DNA from: Hydractinia symbiolongicarpus
Lineage: Eukaryota; Cnidaria; Hydrozoa; Anthoathecata; Hydractiniidae
Direction: 5' to 3'
NCBI RefSeq assembly: GCF_029227915.1
Contig: NC_079876.1
Location: 27,439,828 to 27,503,827 of the forward strand
DNA length: 64,000 nucleotides
The notes beneath the pieces are model-generated. The model was not told the origin of the DNA. It made no database searches and worked only from the letters and a program-made list of their open reading frames with translations. A program made the position numbers and the translations under genes. Positions 54,529 to 64,000 of the stretch are shown here, piece by piece (positions within the stretch are counted from its first letter, which is position 1; each line of letters opens with the position of its first letter).

Positions 54529-55037
54529 TTATACATTTTCGTCATCACTGCCAATGCCATCTCTATTGTCGTCGACAGGTTCACCAAGAATAACGTTATT
54601 TTCGTCGTCATTAACATGATAAATTAGATTTCCTTTACCACTATCATTATTAACAAATTGGGCAAAATCAACATCACATTCACCACCACCATCATTAACG
54701 TCTCGATCAGCATTGCTGTAACCATTGTTACCATTGTGATCAACGACACCATTTTTACCATCATGATCAACCTCACCATCGTTACCATCATCATCAACGT
54801 CACCAACGTCGTCAACGTCTCCATCGCTACCATTGTCATCAACATCATTATTCACATCTAAACCAACTTCCTGCAGAAAAAAATACGTTATCACTGTTAA
54901 CTATTTTAAGGCAACTATTTTGTGTCGGTTTTTTGTACAATTACAAATTATTGAGTTTAGTGGATATTTATGTCTTACGTTGACGGTGTTTCCATAAAAA
55001 GACAAAGAGTTCCCACTAACAGTTTCAAGTTCTCCCA
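54529..55037 (-). CDS. Two-exon acidic Asp/Gly/Asn-rich protein
   Basis: Exon 1 starts MGELETVSGNSLSFYGNTVN (55037) and ends at a GTAAGA donor near 54979. A short intron of about 107 bp ends TTTTTTTCTGCAG at 54873. Exon 2 continues in phase EVGLDVNNDVDDNGSDGDVD and runs through many (V)DDxG repeats to GSDDENV and a stop at 54529. It is about 134 residues, highly acidic and low complexity. It could be the C-terminal end of a larger spliced protein, since the upstream frame is also open for about 18 codons. Function unknown. Confidence 0.35.
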
Positions 55038-55231
55038 TTATGGTGTCGAATTTCCACAATTTCTTTCGGTGAAATATCTTTATTACGGTCTTTTAACCAC
55101 CTTAAAACTGTCTCCTTCTTTGGAAAATCAACCGTGTGCTGTTTAATTTCACTTGTTATTGAATCCATCTCTGCTGCCTTTACTTTAACCACTGAGTCAT
55201 CTGACTTGGTAAATGATTGATATAGTTTCAT
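55038..55231 (-). CDS. Short unidentified frame
   Basis: A minus frame beginning MKLYQSFTKSDDSVVKVKAA and continuing FPKKETVLRWLKDRNKDISP, 60-odd residues, protein-like. It overlaps the upstream extension of the acidic gene in another frame, so only one of the two is likely real. No family recognised. Confidence 0.2.
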
Positions 55232-55299
55232 TGCAATGCTTAGTTATAATGCACATCAGTTGTATCCTCTTGATTTATCATGAAGTGTTTGGTAAAAAA

Positions 55300-55750
55300 G
55301 CGGATTCGAAGCAGCCTTCATTACAGGCAAGCGTCGCAATCCCGCACCTTACTCTTGTGCAACTGACTCGTTGGTATTCTGCAGCTTGAAAAATACCTAT
55401 CCTTTTAGTGAAGCGTGTATATTGGTTTTAATCATCTTTTTTGATACAGGGGACGATGAAAGGAAAAACATGCGAGAGTTAATTATCTTCTCAATTATGG
55501 TTGGTAGAACACGTTGGTCACATTGGTCTTGGAGATCATTACTTAAAACCAAATTTCTCATCATAAATATTCGAGGTTTTATAGAAGCTATTGGTTATAG
55601 TTCTATGCCCAGGATATTTCTTATCAATTTTACTTTCATCGAAATCCGTAATTCCATGACGTCGGATGTTCGAAGTCCATTACCAATGCAAAGACTATTG
55701 ATCCAGTACTCGTGAGTTTCGATTGCTGCCTTTTTGCTAATCCGCTTTGT
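55300..55750 (-). pseudogene. Decayed gene segment, paralogue of 44400-45000
   Basis: The minus strand reads THEYWINSLCIGNGLRTSDV, MELRISMKVKLIRNILGIEL, a stop, then RNLVLSNDLQDQCDQRVL and IEKIINSRMFFLSS. It aligns in blocks with the region near 44.4-45.0 kb. The (W/L)...L.I.NGLRTS.V.EL pattern resembles the start of tyrosine-recombinase-like domains in orphan cnidarian proteins. The active-site Arg/His/Tyr set is not seen. Confidence 0.3.
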
Positions 55751-56172
55751 CTGTACTTTTTACTCTTTCTGCTCTCCGCCATTATTCTTAAAGTTTTTGC
55801 ACGTGTTTACTTCGACCGTACCTAATGAAGTGCTGTGAAGTTAAAAGGTGGCAAGTTTTGTTACGTCGCACGTCAATTTTTCGCTGTTTGATGTGAGGAT
55901 TTAGTTCCTTATGGAAATCCTTTACAACTTATCAGTGATCAAAGTGTTTTATGTGAATAAACGTAAAAAACAGTGAACAATATATATACTGTGTGAAATG
56001 TAAAACAGAAGTGTAAATAACAATAATATCAACATCAGTGTGAATAGTTCAATAAAGATGAAGATTTGATAGTGCATTCTTCGGCAATATAATATAGTCA
56101 TATTGTTGCCCACAGTTGATGTTGCAAAGTGTTGTTTGTCTCATCGCTGTATTAGGTCATTTTACAAGGCTG
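55751..56172. other. No gene seen
   Basis: AT-rich intergenic or intronic DNA. Confidence 0.4.
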
Positions 56173-56720
56173 TCAAAAGATTACCGGTGGAACAGGCAAT
56201 GGTGCAGGTTTAGATTGATAAGAAAATGACTCATTGTCACTTTCGTTTGCGTCTTTATTGCCAGTTGATGTGTCATATAGTTTTAACATCTCGACTGGTT
56301 TCGTTATCAATCGTGATGTTGTAGGTTGGGAATTAGTACCTAGTTTTACTTGTCGACAAGCCATTATCCCATACAATACTCTTAACCTGTGACACCATCT
56401 TTTGCCAGTTTTTCTTCGTCCTTATTGGCATGTTTTTTGTGGTCCCCGAAATAATGATCAATCAGAAGAAACCACTCATTACATGAAGAACAAGGCGCTG
56501 GTAAATGACAAATGTGTTTTCTTGATCGACACCATAGAAACATCACTCGTTTTACACTTTGTTTCAAGGCTGTCTCCTTCATTTCCATTTTGTGAACTCG
56601 AACTAAATGCCTTGCCATCTTATTTCGGATAGGTGCGTGTCATTCATCGCATTTGTACGTGTAGTTTCGCACTCCATTTATGTACTTCTCTGAAACAGCA
56701 TCTTTGTCACCGAAATTTGC
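56173..56720 (-). pseudogene. C2H2-like orphan protein fragment
   Basis: The minus strand has VRNYTYKCDE, an in-frame stop, then NKMARHLVRVHKMEM, together a damaged C2H2-type finger (CxxC changed, H-x3-4-H kept). After about 60 residues with a CSSC pair and HYFGDHKKHANKDEEK, a second frame (56376-56173) gives CRQVKLGTNSQPTTSRLI and an acidic, Pro-ending tail. This may be the N-terminal part of the protein whose later segment lies at 55.3-55.75 kb on the same strand. Confidence 0.35.
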
Positions 56721-57123
56721 CACCATGAGCTCGTTTAAAGTCTGCTCTTTGGCTTTTCTTTTTACTTTTAAAGATAGGTTCACTTTACATACGTTCACCT
56801 AGTACTTATGGCATCTTCTTTTTTTTACCATTGGACCCTCTTCATCACTTTCGCTTAACATCTCCTTTCTGCTGCTCGCTTCGCCCTACGCATTCCTTCC
56901 AATGATATATCAGGATGTATGTAAGTACTGTATAATGTAATGAAAAGTTAATTCGGATTGGCTAATTCTCAGAAAAAAGGAGAAGTTCTTGCTCCCTTTT
57001 CTTCTGGCTTAAGCATTTCACACCTGTTATTAACCTCTTATGCCCCACCTCTGACTGTCAGCGCTGCATCCCCGTGCTGTTATTTCCACAGTCATCTGTC
57101 CTGCTCGCGTGGGGCACCGTCGT
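56721..57123. other. No gene seen
   Basis: Mixed sequence. A more GC-rich stretch begins near 57040 (CACCTCTGACTGTCAGCGC) that continues into the next frame. No family recognised. Confidence 0.3.
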
Positions 57124-57393
57124 TCATCCCCTCCCACCTGTACTAAATACACCATACTCTTCCAGGGGTACACGCACATCTCTACACTTTGTGGCTGCCC
57201 AGGGCAGCCCAGCACCCCCAAATTCCCCAAATGAAAATTCATTATCTATCAGGCAAAATTTTTGACGAGAACTACGACGAGATAATTCAACATGCCATAA
57301 CAGGCTTAACAAATTAATATGAAAAAGAAAGCTAATTCTACAAAGTCTCTCAATAGACTTTGAATGTCCATAACTTTCATCAAGGTCAGCCAT
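57124..57393 (-). CDS. Hypothetical 89-codon frame
   Basis: Starts MADLDESYGHSKSIERLCRI with a hydrophobic middle (FHINLLSLLWHVEL) and a Gly-rich end. The downstream half lies in locally GC-rich DNA unlike its surroundings. It could be a first exon. No motif recognised. Confidence 0.2.
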   Translation of the reverse strand: MADLDESYGHSKSIERLCRISFLFHINLLSLLWHVELSRRSSRQKFCLIDNEFSFGEFGGAGLPWAATKCRDVRVPLEEYGVFSTGGRG

Positions 57394-57923
57394 TTTTATA
57401 AAAAAAAATCACTAAAGTTTAGGCGAATACATCTTCATAACAAAAATTGAAGTGTTATTGGTATTTTCCACAAAGCAAAAGTAGCTATTAAATAAACTGT
57501 GGCTAGTAGTATGGACCTTTAAAAAACTCTTGATTGGCTTGTGCACGTTCTTGAGTGATAGGTGAAAATATACGATTTTACAAGTACCCTCAGTTCAGCT
57601 AGCTATTTCAAGCGCGTTTGAAAGTTTTGTGGTTTAAAAGTTAAATACACGAGTAGTCAGGTCCCTATTAAAGCAAATTCAAACTATTTTATTCATCGAA
57701 GATAAGAAATACAAGCAAAAAGGACTTTGAGTTAAGTGTAAATATTCATGATGTTTTTGTTTACATATTTCCCGAACTCGCCCGAGACCTCTTCGAAACG
57801 CTTAATTTCCGATTTGCTTGCTTTGAAACAGCCGTGTTGGCCTAATAAAATTAAGAAGACCTGTTTTAAATTTCGAGATTGATAGTAAATTTTTTAAATC
57901 CGGCCCAAGTTTATTCCACTCAT
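57394..57923. other. No gene seen
   Basis: AT-rich. Sequence before the 3' end of the LINE on the minus strand; it may hold its 3' UTR. Confidence 0.35.
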
Positions 57924-59813
57924 TTACCGTGCACGGAAAAAAAGTATTCTAAAATATTCAGTATTGATTTTAAAATTCCTAAACAAATTACTTTTAGCCT
58001 GGTCATAAGAACTTTGCTTCAAGGGAAGCAATGAACCTAGATAGCCAGGTAAGGTATCTGATACAATATTGAAAAAGAGAACAAGTCTGCGATACCAACG
58101 CCTGTCGCTAAGGCTCTCAAGACCAAGTTCTTCATACAGACGCTTGCGAGAAGTACCTCTGATAGCTTTAGTTATAGCAAGAGCAGCATTGTATTGGACA
58201 GATTCTATCTTATTGCAGAAACTGTCATTGTGTGGCTGGTCATATATTACATCTGCGTAATCAAGATGTGGTCTAATAAATGACTTATAACCTTTGTTAG
58301 CCTTACATATCTTCTCATTCAAATAATGATCAAAACTAAGTTTATTATCAAGAATTAATCCAAGATGTTTTTGTGTTGGCAAAGATACTACGGTAGAGTC
58401 ATTAAAATATAAAGGAGGATGGTTAATGGACTTCTTTTTGTGGGGGAAAATTACCTTTTTAGCTTCTCTGCTAGGATCAGGGTTAAAAGCCATCTTCCAT
58501 TGAAAAGCCCACATTTTTTAACAGTAGACAGAACATTATTTAGGTCTATGCTAAACTTTGTAATGTCATAAACAGTAGAAAATATAGATGTGTCATCAAC
58601 AAACAGCTTGGATACAGATACAATGTTTTCAGGAAGATCATTAATATAAATCAAAAAAAGCAGTGGACCAAGGATAGTGCCTTGTGGAACACCAGCATTA
58701 ATATTGAGCCAATTGGATGACTGACCACCTAAAACTACTGCTTGTGTTCTATCGCATAGATAATCGCAAAATATTGTAGAAACCTTCGACACGACAGCAT
58801 TTTAATTTATAACGAAGACCTTCGTGCCAAACTTTATCAAAAGCCTTGGACATATCAAGAAATACACCTCCAGTTTCAAGAGAAGGATTGCAATCAAAAG
58901 ATTTGTATAATTCATGATTGATGACAAGTAACTGGGAAGTGCAGGAATCACTTCTACGAAATCCAGATTGCTGATAAGACAAAAGCTTATTCTCCTGAAA
59001 ATATCCAAATAAACTGTTGTAGATTAATTTTTCAAATATTTTGCCAAAAATTGATAAAAGTGAAATTGATCTGTAGCAATAACAATGTAACAATATTTTT
59101 ATTTCCCTTCTTGTGGACAGGGATGATGTTTCCTCTTTTCCAAGTATAAAAACAGGCAGATTTTATTCCTGCTTCAAAGAGAAATTTCAAGGGAAATATT
59201 ATAGAATTACCACACATTTGTATCTTCTTAATAGAATTATTGTCATGCCCATGTGCTTTATTTGTGTTTAAATCCTTCATGATTTTTGACAAGTCAGTGG
59301 ATGAAAAAGTAATACTATTTATGCGCTTATCAGTCTTGAGATTAATGTCAGGGATAGTACTTCCATGATCTAGGATGTTACATTGGTCAGCAAAAAACAG
59401 AATAAAGATGCCAGCTTTTTCCTTAAAATCAGTCACAACAATATTGTCCACAAGAAGAGAAGAAACTGTAGGTATTTTGACCTTATCCATAAGACGTTTT
59501 AGGATAGACCAGTAAGTCTTGGGACAAGTCAATTGGTCGTTTAGATTTTCACCAAGGTTTTTAAAGTAGGAGGACTTTGTGTCTGTAATTAGTTTGGAAA
59601 CAAAATCTGTATTTTCCCTTAAGTTTACTTCATCATCTTGTTTTTTACCACCTGCAATGTATTTCTTATATACCCTATTTTTGTGTCGAAGAGCATTTTT
59701 TATTTCTGTATTCATCCAAGGTCGATCTTTATAGGTACATTTAAGTGATTCGTGTGGAACGAAGTTTCGAAAAATATTTAGTACGATGCTGTTAAAATCT
59801 GTACTAGGTCTTT
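57924..59813 (-). pseudogene. Jockey/CR1-like LINE reverse transcriptase
   Basis: Begins mid-protein at 59813 (FRNFVPHESLKCTYKDRPWM), then a linker and RT. RT blocks include NKAHGHDNNSIK (about 59240), FRRSDSCTSQLL, GVFLDMSKAFDKVWHEGL (about 58865), AGVPQGTILGPLLFLIYIND (about 58680) and the catalytic FVDDTS (about 58590). KMAFNPDPSREAKKVIF and HLGLILDNKLSFDHYL follow, and a C-terminal tail ends near 57924. Four frames alternate, so at least three frameshifts are present. The APE endonuclease is missing because the 5' side is cut by the gypsy-2 LTR. Motif style is jockey superfamily; the exact clade is uncertain. Confidence 0.75.
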
Positions 59814-59819
59814 TATATT

Positions 59820-60059
59820 ATGGTTTCCAAAGGCCCTGACCCAGTCAAAGTTCTTCTTTCAATGAGGTTGATTTGAGCACGATTATAGTGCCAAACTTCC
59901 CTTTCATATGTGTATGGTAGTTACAACTTAGAAGGATGAGAAACTAGACGCCATCTTAATTCGTACTAAAAACGTGTTACCGAATTGCCGTGACCGACAT
60001 ATATATAAACAAACTATTATATATCAAAATGGTAGCCGCAATAGTGGTATAGTGCAACA
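59820..60059 (-). repeat. Gypsy-2 3' LTR (outer end approximate)
   Basis: On the minus strand TGTTGCACTATACC starts at 60059, immediately after the purine tract GGTAGGGAGG. The far end is not defined because the partner LTR lies outside the window. It is placed near 59820, where LINE coding sequence begins. Confidence 0.55.
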
Positions 60060-60070
60060 CCTCCCTACCA
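60060..60070 (-). promoter_or_regulatory. Polypurine tract, gypsy-2
   Basis: GGTAGGGAGG on the minus strand directly upstream of the LTR TG. Confidence 0.6.
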
Positions 60071-60150
60071 AAAAAAAAAATTAACAAAAGAAAAGTGAGT
60101 CTGAGTCAATAAAACGATGGCCTTTTGATCAAGTACTGTCCTATTTTTCT

Positions 60151-63100
60151 TTACGACATGACATAGTCCTTAAAGCGAGTTGGTAATTTAGTTGTTCTCT
60201 GTGGCCTTATTGGTGTCATGGACGAATCTTCGATTGAGGCTTGCTTTGCTTGTGGACTGCTGCGTGGTCGTTCAGATGGAAGAGGTCGTGCTACATGGGT
60301 TACAGGTGCTTGATTGTGTGCAGGTGTTATTTGATCCAACCGTGGTTTGACTGTGGTATGTTGAGGTTGTACGATGACAGTTTTATGTATGCTCAGTGGC
60401 CCGGATGGTGCTGCCGCTGGTTTGATGTGAACCCGGTTTCTTGTGTAATGGTATTCTGTGGTATTTGCAAGGTATACGACATGTCATTTTTTCAGATTAT
60501 TCGTCCATACGTCCATGGTTGTCCCCGTTTTTGTGGAGGTGGTTTAGCATATGCGTATGTGCCAACGTCTGGTTTGTCGTGAACCGGTCCTGAATGACGG
60601 TCGTATATTTCCTTGGCTGTTCTACGTTTGTCAATTATCTGTTGTGTTGTATTGGCTACGTCTATGGGTGATGGTAAAAGTGCAGACTTTGAGGTTGGTA
60701 GCATAGTTCGGGTTCTTCTGTTCATCATTCTTTGTGCAGGGGAACTCAAGTGTCCCTGTTGCGGAGTATTTCTGTAGTTTAGAAGCGCTATTTGGAAGTC
60801 TTGAGACTTTTTGAGCATGTTTTTTGCAACTTTGACTGCAGCTTCAGCACGCCCATTCCCTTTTGGGTAATATGGAGCAGAGCGAGTATGGTGGAAGCAA
60901 TATTGTTTGGCGAAATTCTTGAACTCATTGCTGATGAACTGTGGTCCATTGTCTGTATGGCATATTTCAGGGATCCCATAACGCGAAAAGTGTGCTGTGG
61001 TATGCCTTACAACAGTAGAAGCAAGGGTGTTTGGTAAGTGATCAACTTCAAACCAGTCAGAGAAGTGGCATACTGTGACCTGATAGTCCTTATTCTCGTA
61101 TTCAAACAGATCTTGGCTAACAATTTGCCAAGGGAGTGACGGAACAGGAATTGATCGCATCGGTTCTTTAGATGCTGATCTTTGGTATTTTGCACAATCA
61201 GAGCAGTCATGACACATGTTAGTAATGTCTCTTGCCATATTTGGCCAGAAAAGTACTTCTTTTGCCATTCTCGTGTTGGAAGCTGCACCCATGTGATTGG
61301 CATGTATTTTCTGAAGCATTTCATTTCTCAGTCCGTTTGGTATCATGGTACAATGTCCTTTATATATAAAACCATTGTTGATGGACAGTTCGTCTCTAAA
61401 GTTCCAGTATGGTTTGAGATCCTGATCAAGTTGTTGTGATTCATCTGGCCATCCTCTTTGTATCAGGGTGTAGAGCCGTTGAAAGGTTGGGTCATTTTTC
61501 GTAGCTGATAGGATGTTCATTTCCGTGTCGTTTTTGAGCTGATGGTGGTGTTGTGGATACTCTGACTCTGTATCAAGGCGGAATACTTCAAAGGCATTTA
61601 TTGTGTTTGTAGAAGGTTTGGTGAGTGGTGCTCTGGATAGGGTATCTGCTATGTAGAGTGTGGTTCCTTTCTTGTAGGTTACCGTAAATTGGTATCTCTG
61701 TAGTCTGGATAGCATTCTTTGGAGTCGTGCCGGTGCTCGGTTGAGTGGCTTCTTCATGATGATTTCCAGAGGTTTGTGGTCGCTATGTACTTCAATGTTT
61801 TTGTGTCCGTACAGCCAGTGGTCAAACTTGGAGAATGCATTACATATAGCTAAACACTCTTTCTCAATTTGAGAGTATCTTCTCTCAGTTTCAGTGAGAG
61901 TACAAGATGTGAATGCGACTGGTTGTAACTGTTCTTGATTGTTGTTTTGTAGAAGTGTTCCTCCAAGACCATTGTCACTTGCGTCAACCTGGAGTATCAC
62001 CTTCTTAGCTGGATCAAAGTATTGTAGGACAGGTGTAGATGCTATAAGTGATTTAGCATCTGAAAATGCAGTCTGTTGTGTTGAAGACCATGTGAACGCC
62101 ATGTCTGTTTTTGTTAGTTCAGTCAATGGCCGGATGGATGACAGTGCTCAAGTTCTGGCAGTAAGGTGATAAGTAGTTGACCATTCCAATGAAGCGTTGC
62201 AGGCTCTTTTTGTCGTGTGGTTTTGGCATCTGTAGGATGGCATCAGTTTTCTCCGGATCAGCTTTGATGCCATTTTGTGTAAGAATGTGTCCTACAAATT
62301 TCTGTTCTTTCTGCTTGAATTTGAGTTTTGCTGGGTTGAATCTGATGTTCTTGGTTCTAGCTCTTTCCATTAGTGCAATGAGATTTTTGTCATGATCCCT
62401 TTCTGCTGTCTGGTATGTTTCCCCACAACCATATACTAGGATGTCATCAGCTGTGGGTGCGATACCTTCTAGTCCTTCTAACGCTGTCATGAGTCTCATT
62501 TGAAATTCCTCTGGAGCACTGTTGATGCCAAATGGAAGTCTTTTCCATCGATAACGTCCATAGGTAGTGTGCATTGTTGTCATATCTGATGATTTTTCAT
62601 CTAACGGCACGTGAAAATACCCATCCTTTACATCAATTAATGTGAAACATTTTGCATTGTTCAGTTTGTGTAGATGTTCATTCAGTGTTGGCATTTGGTA
62701 TACAGGTCGTTCTATTGCTTTGTTTATTGTTTGGCTGGGGTCTATGCATACACGAAATTTGTTTGGTTGTTCTCTGCAAAGTATGTTTGAGCACCATGGA
62801 GTTGGTTGTGTCACTTTTTCCAGTATTCCTTCTTTGACATATCTGTCTATAGCTGCTTTTTCTTTCCCACGTTTGCTCAGTGGTATCCGGTGAATTGGCA
62901 TTTGAACTGGTGTAACATCATTTTTTACCCGGAATGATACTGGTGGTTGGAGACAGCCAACACCGTTAAAGCTATCTTTATAGCATTCAATTAATGACTC
63001 TTTGGTCAGCGGATGGGTTGTATCTAAAGGCTTTGTTTTGTTAACATGTGTTTTTGGTTGGCTAGTGGTTGTTGGCTGATTCAGGTTGCCTTGCTGTTGC

Positions 63101-63990
63101 AGAGAGTAGATATCCCCTGTGTTGATTGTCATGATGTTCATGTTTACACAGTCTTTACCGGAAAGGAGAGCTGGCTTTCCGATCATGTCCTTCGAGTCAA
63201 GGACTTGGAACACTAGACTATGATACTTTTTGAACTTTTCGCACAAAAGGGTAATTTTCCCGATGGGTCTGATTGGCTCACTTTTGTTCCCATAAGGAAG
63301 TAATACACAACGCGATTTCTGAAGCTCGATATCAGGAAAGTATTTCTGGACGACCTGGTGCGATATGGTGTTGGATGTAGCGGCGGAGTCGATTTGGAAC
63401 TGTAGGTTTACAAAGTTTCTCCCTGTTGATGAACACAAAAGCTTTGAATAAAATTTTTCCTAATTTGATTGGGATTGTCCATTCCGTTGATCTGTTGCGT
63501 ACGCTGTGCTGTAATACAGTGGTTGTTCATCAGTGTAGTATGTTGGTTGTTGCTGCTCAGGTGATTCTGTTCTGCTTTCTGGTTGATGATATGTTGATGT
63601 TGCATGAAGGTGGTTGGTCGACTTTTGCATACCCTGCGGATTGCTGTTTGGTTGTGGAGGACGTTGGTTATTTCTTCTGTTGTAGTTGGGTCTGTTGTAT
63701 CCCTTGTTGCCAAGGTGGCTGACATTTTGTTGTTCTAGACATACTCTTGCAAAGTGGTCAAATCCACCACACCTTGTGCATTTACGTCCATTAGCTGGGC
63801 AATTTGCCCAAGGATGTGGTCCTTTATTGTCTCCACACCAGTGGCAAGTATTTGGCTCACGTCTCAATTTCATGTCTCTGTGTTTCTTTCTTTGTTGTGG
63901 TGGTATTGTTGCTTTTGTCCAGTGAACATTCTCTTCTGTCCCTTTTGATGCATCACTGATGAGTTTGTTTGTCACTCGAGCAGATTCCAT
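60151..63990 (-). pseudogene. Gypsy-2 gag (end) and pol
   Basis: Gag end (63990-63460) has two zinc knuckles, CHWCGDNKGPHPWANC and CTRCGGFDHFARVC. A TAG (63460-63462) separates it in frame from pol. Protease has IDSAATSNTIS (DSA in place of DSG), then RT (CFTLIDVKDGYFHVPL; catalytic TADD). A 4-bp duplication (GGATGGAT at 62132-62139) shifts the frame to RNase H (LQVDASDNGLGGTLL). Integrase has HHCC finger residues (HANHMG ... CSDCAKY) and an intact triad (SQDLF, HTDNGPQF, GRAEAAVKV). Another frameshift near 60500 precedes the C-terminus, which ends LPTRFKDYVMS at 60151. The 5' part and LTR lie beyond the window edge. Confidence 0.85.
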
Positions 63991-64000
63991 TGACTTGGCC

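Overview
This is eukaryotic, AT-rich DNA from an intron-containing animal genome. The mix of elements suggests an aquatic invertebrate, probably a cnidarian, but no host gene fixes the species. That mix is GIY-YIG Penelope elements, R2/NeSL-like LINEs, two gypsy lineages, an L1/Tx1-like and a jockey/CR1-like LINE, Helitrons, Tc1, Harbinger and a parvovirus NS1-like helicase gene. The window is almost entirely layered mobile DNA; I see no complete ordinary host gene.

Left part (1-16.5 kb): a Helitron-helicase N-domain scrap, a head-to-tail trimer of non-autonomous Helitrons (2395-4563), a near full-length deubiquitinase (USP, peptidase C19) copy, LINE and gypsy scraps, and an R2/NeSL-like LINE (about 14163 to 10332, minus strand). 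This LINE carries two same-strand insertions of a USP-associated repeat, abuts a third copy, and has a fourth just upstream. Middle (16.5-26 kb): a Tc1 transposase relic, an NS1-like helicase gene split by one of these repeats, two more USP copies and two Penelope fragments. 26.4-30.6 kb: a young gypsy element with almost identical LTRs but several disabling lesions. 31-44.4 kb: a TIR transposon with a 10-bp target duplication sitting inside a USP-family repeat, a second R2/NeSL-like LINE, an L1/Tx1-like LINE, a duplicate of its ORF1 end, a USP fragment and spliced-looking unknown exons. 45.5-48.6 kb: a structurally intact Harbinger transposon (TIRs, TTA target duplication, transposase and a two-MADF protein). 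48.6-57.9 kb: tRNA-like repeats and pieces of unknown genes. 57.9-64 kb: a jockey-like LINE cut by the 3' LTR of a second gypsy element that runs off the window.

The most unusual signal is a repeat family that carries a USP domain. At least five copies (5.6-7.2, 8.9-10.3, 19.7-20.8, 23.7-24.5 and 40.7-41.4 kb) keep a USP catalytic domain upstream of a 3' region. In the three clearest copies that region holds a repeated GGAGTCGTC-type module, a long hairpin and one fixed 3' terminus. Further copies hold only the 3' part. Copies share the 3' end and stop at different 5' points, and two insertions can be read as filled sites with no evident target duplication, so the family behaves like a LINE-mobilised retroposon. 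The hairpin stem differs between two subfamilies by paired changes on both arms, which argues for a selected RNA structure. No reverse transcriptase is proven to belong to it; one copy lies directly 3' of the R2/NeSL-like LINE in the same orientation. All calls come from reading the sequence and family knowledge; no database search was run.
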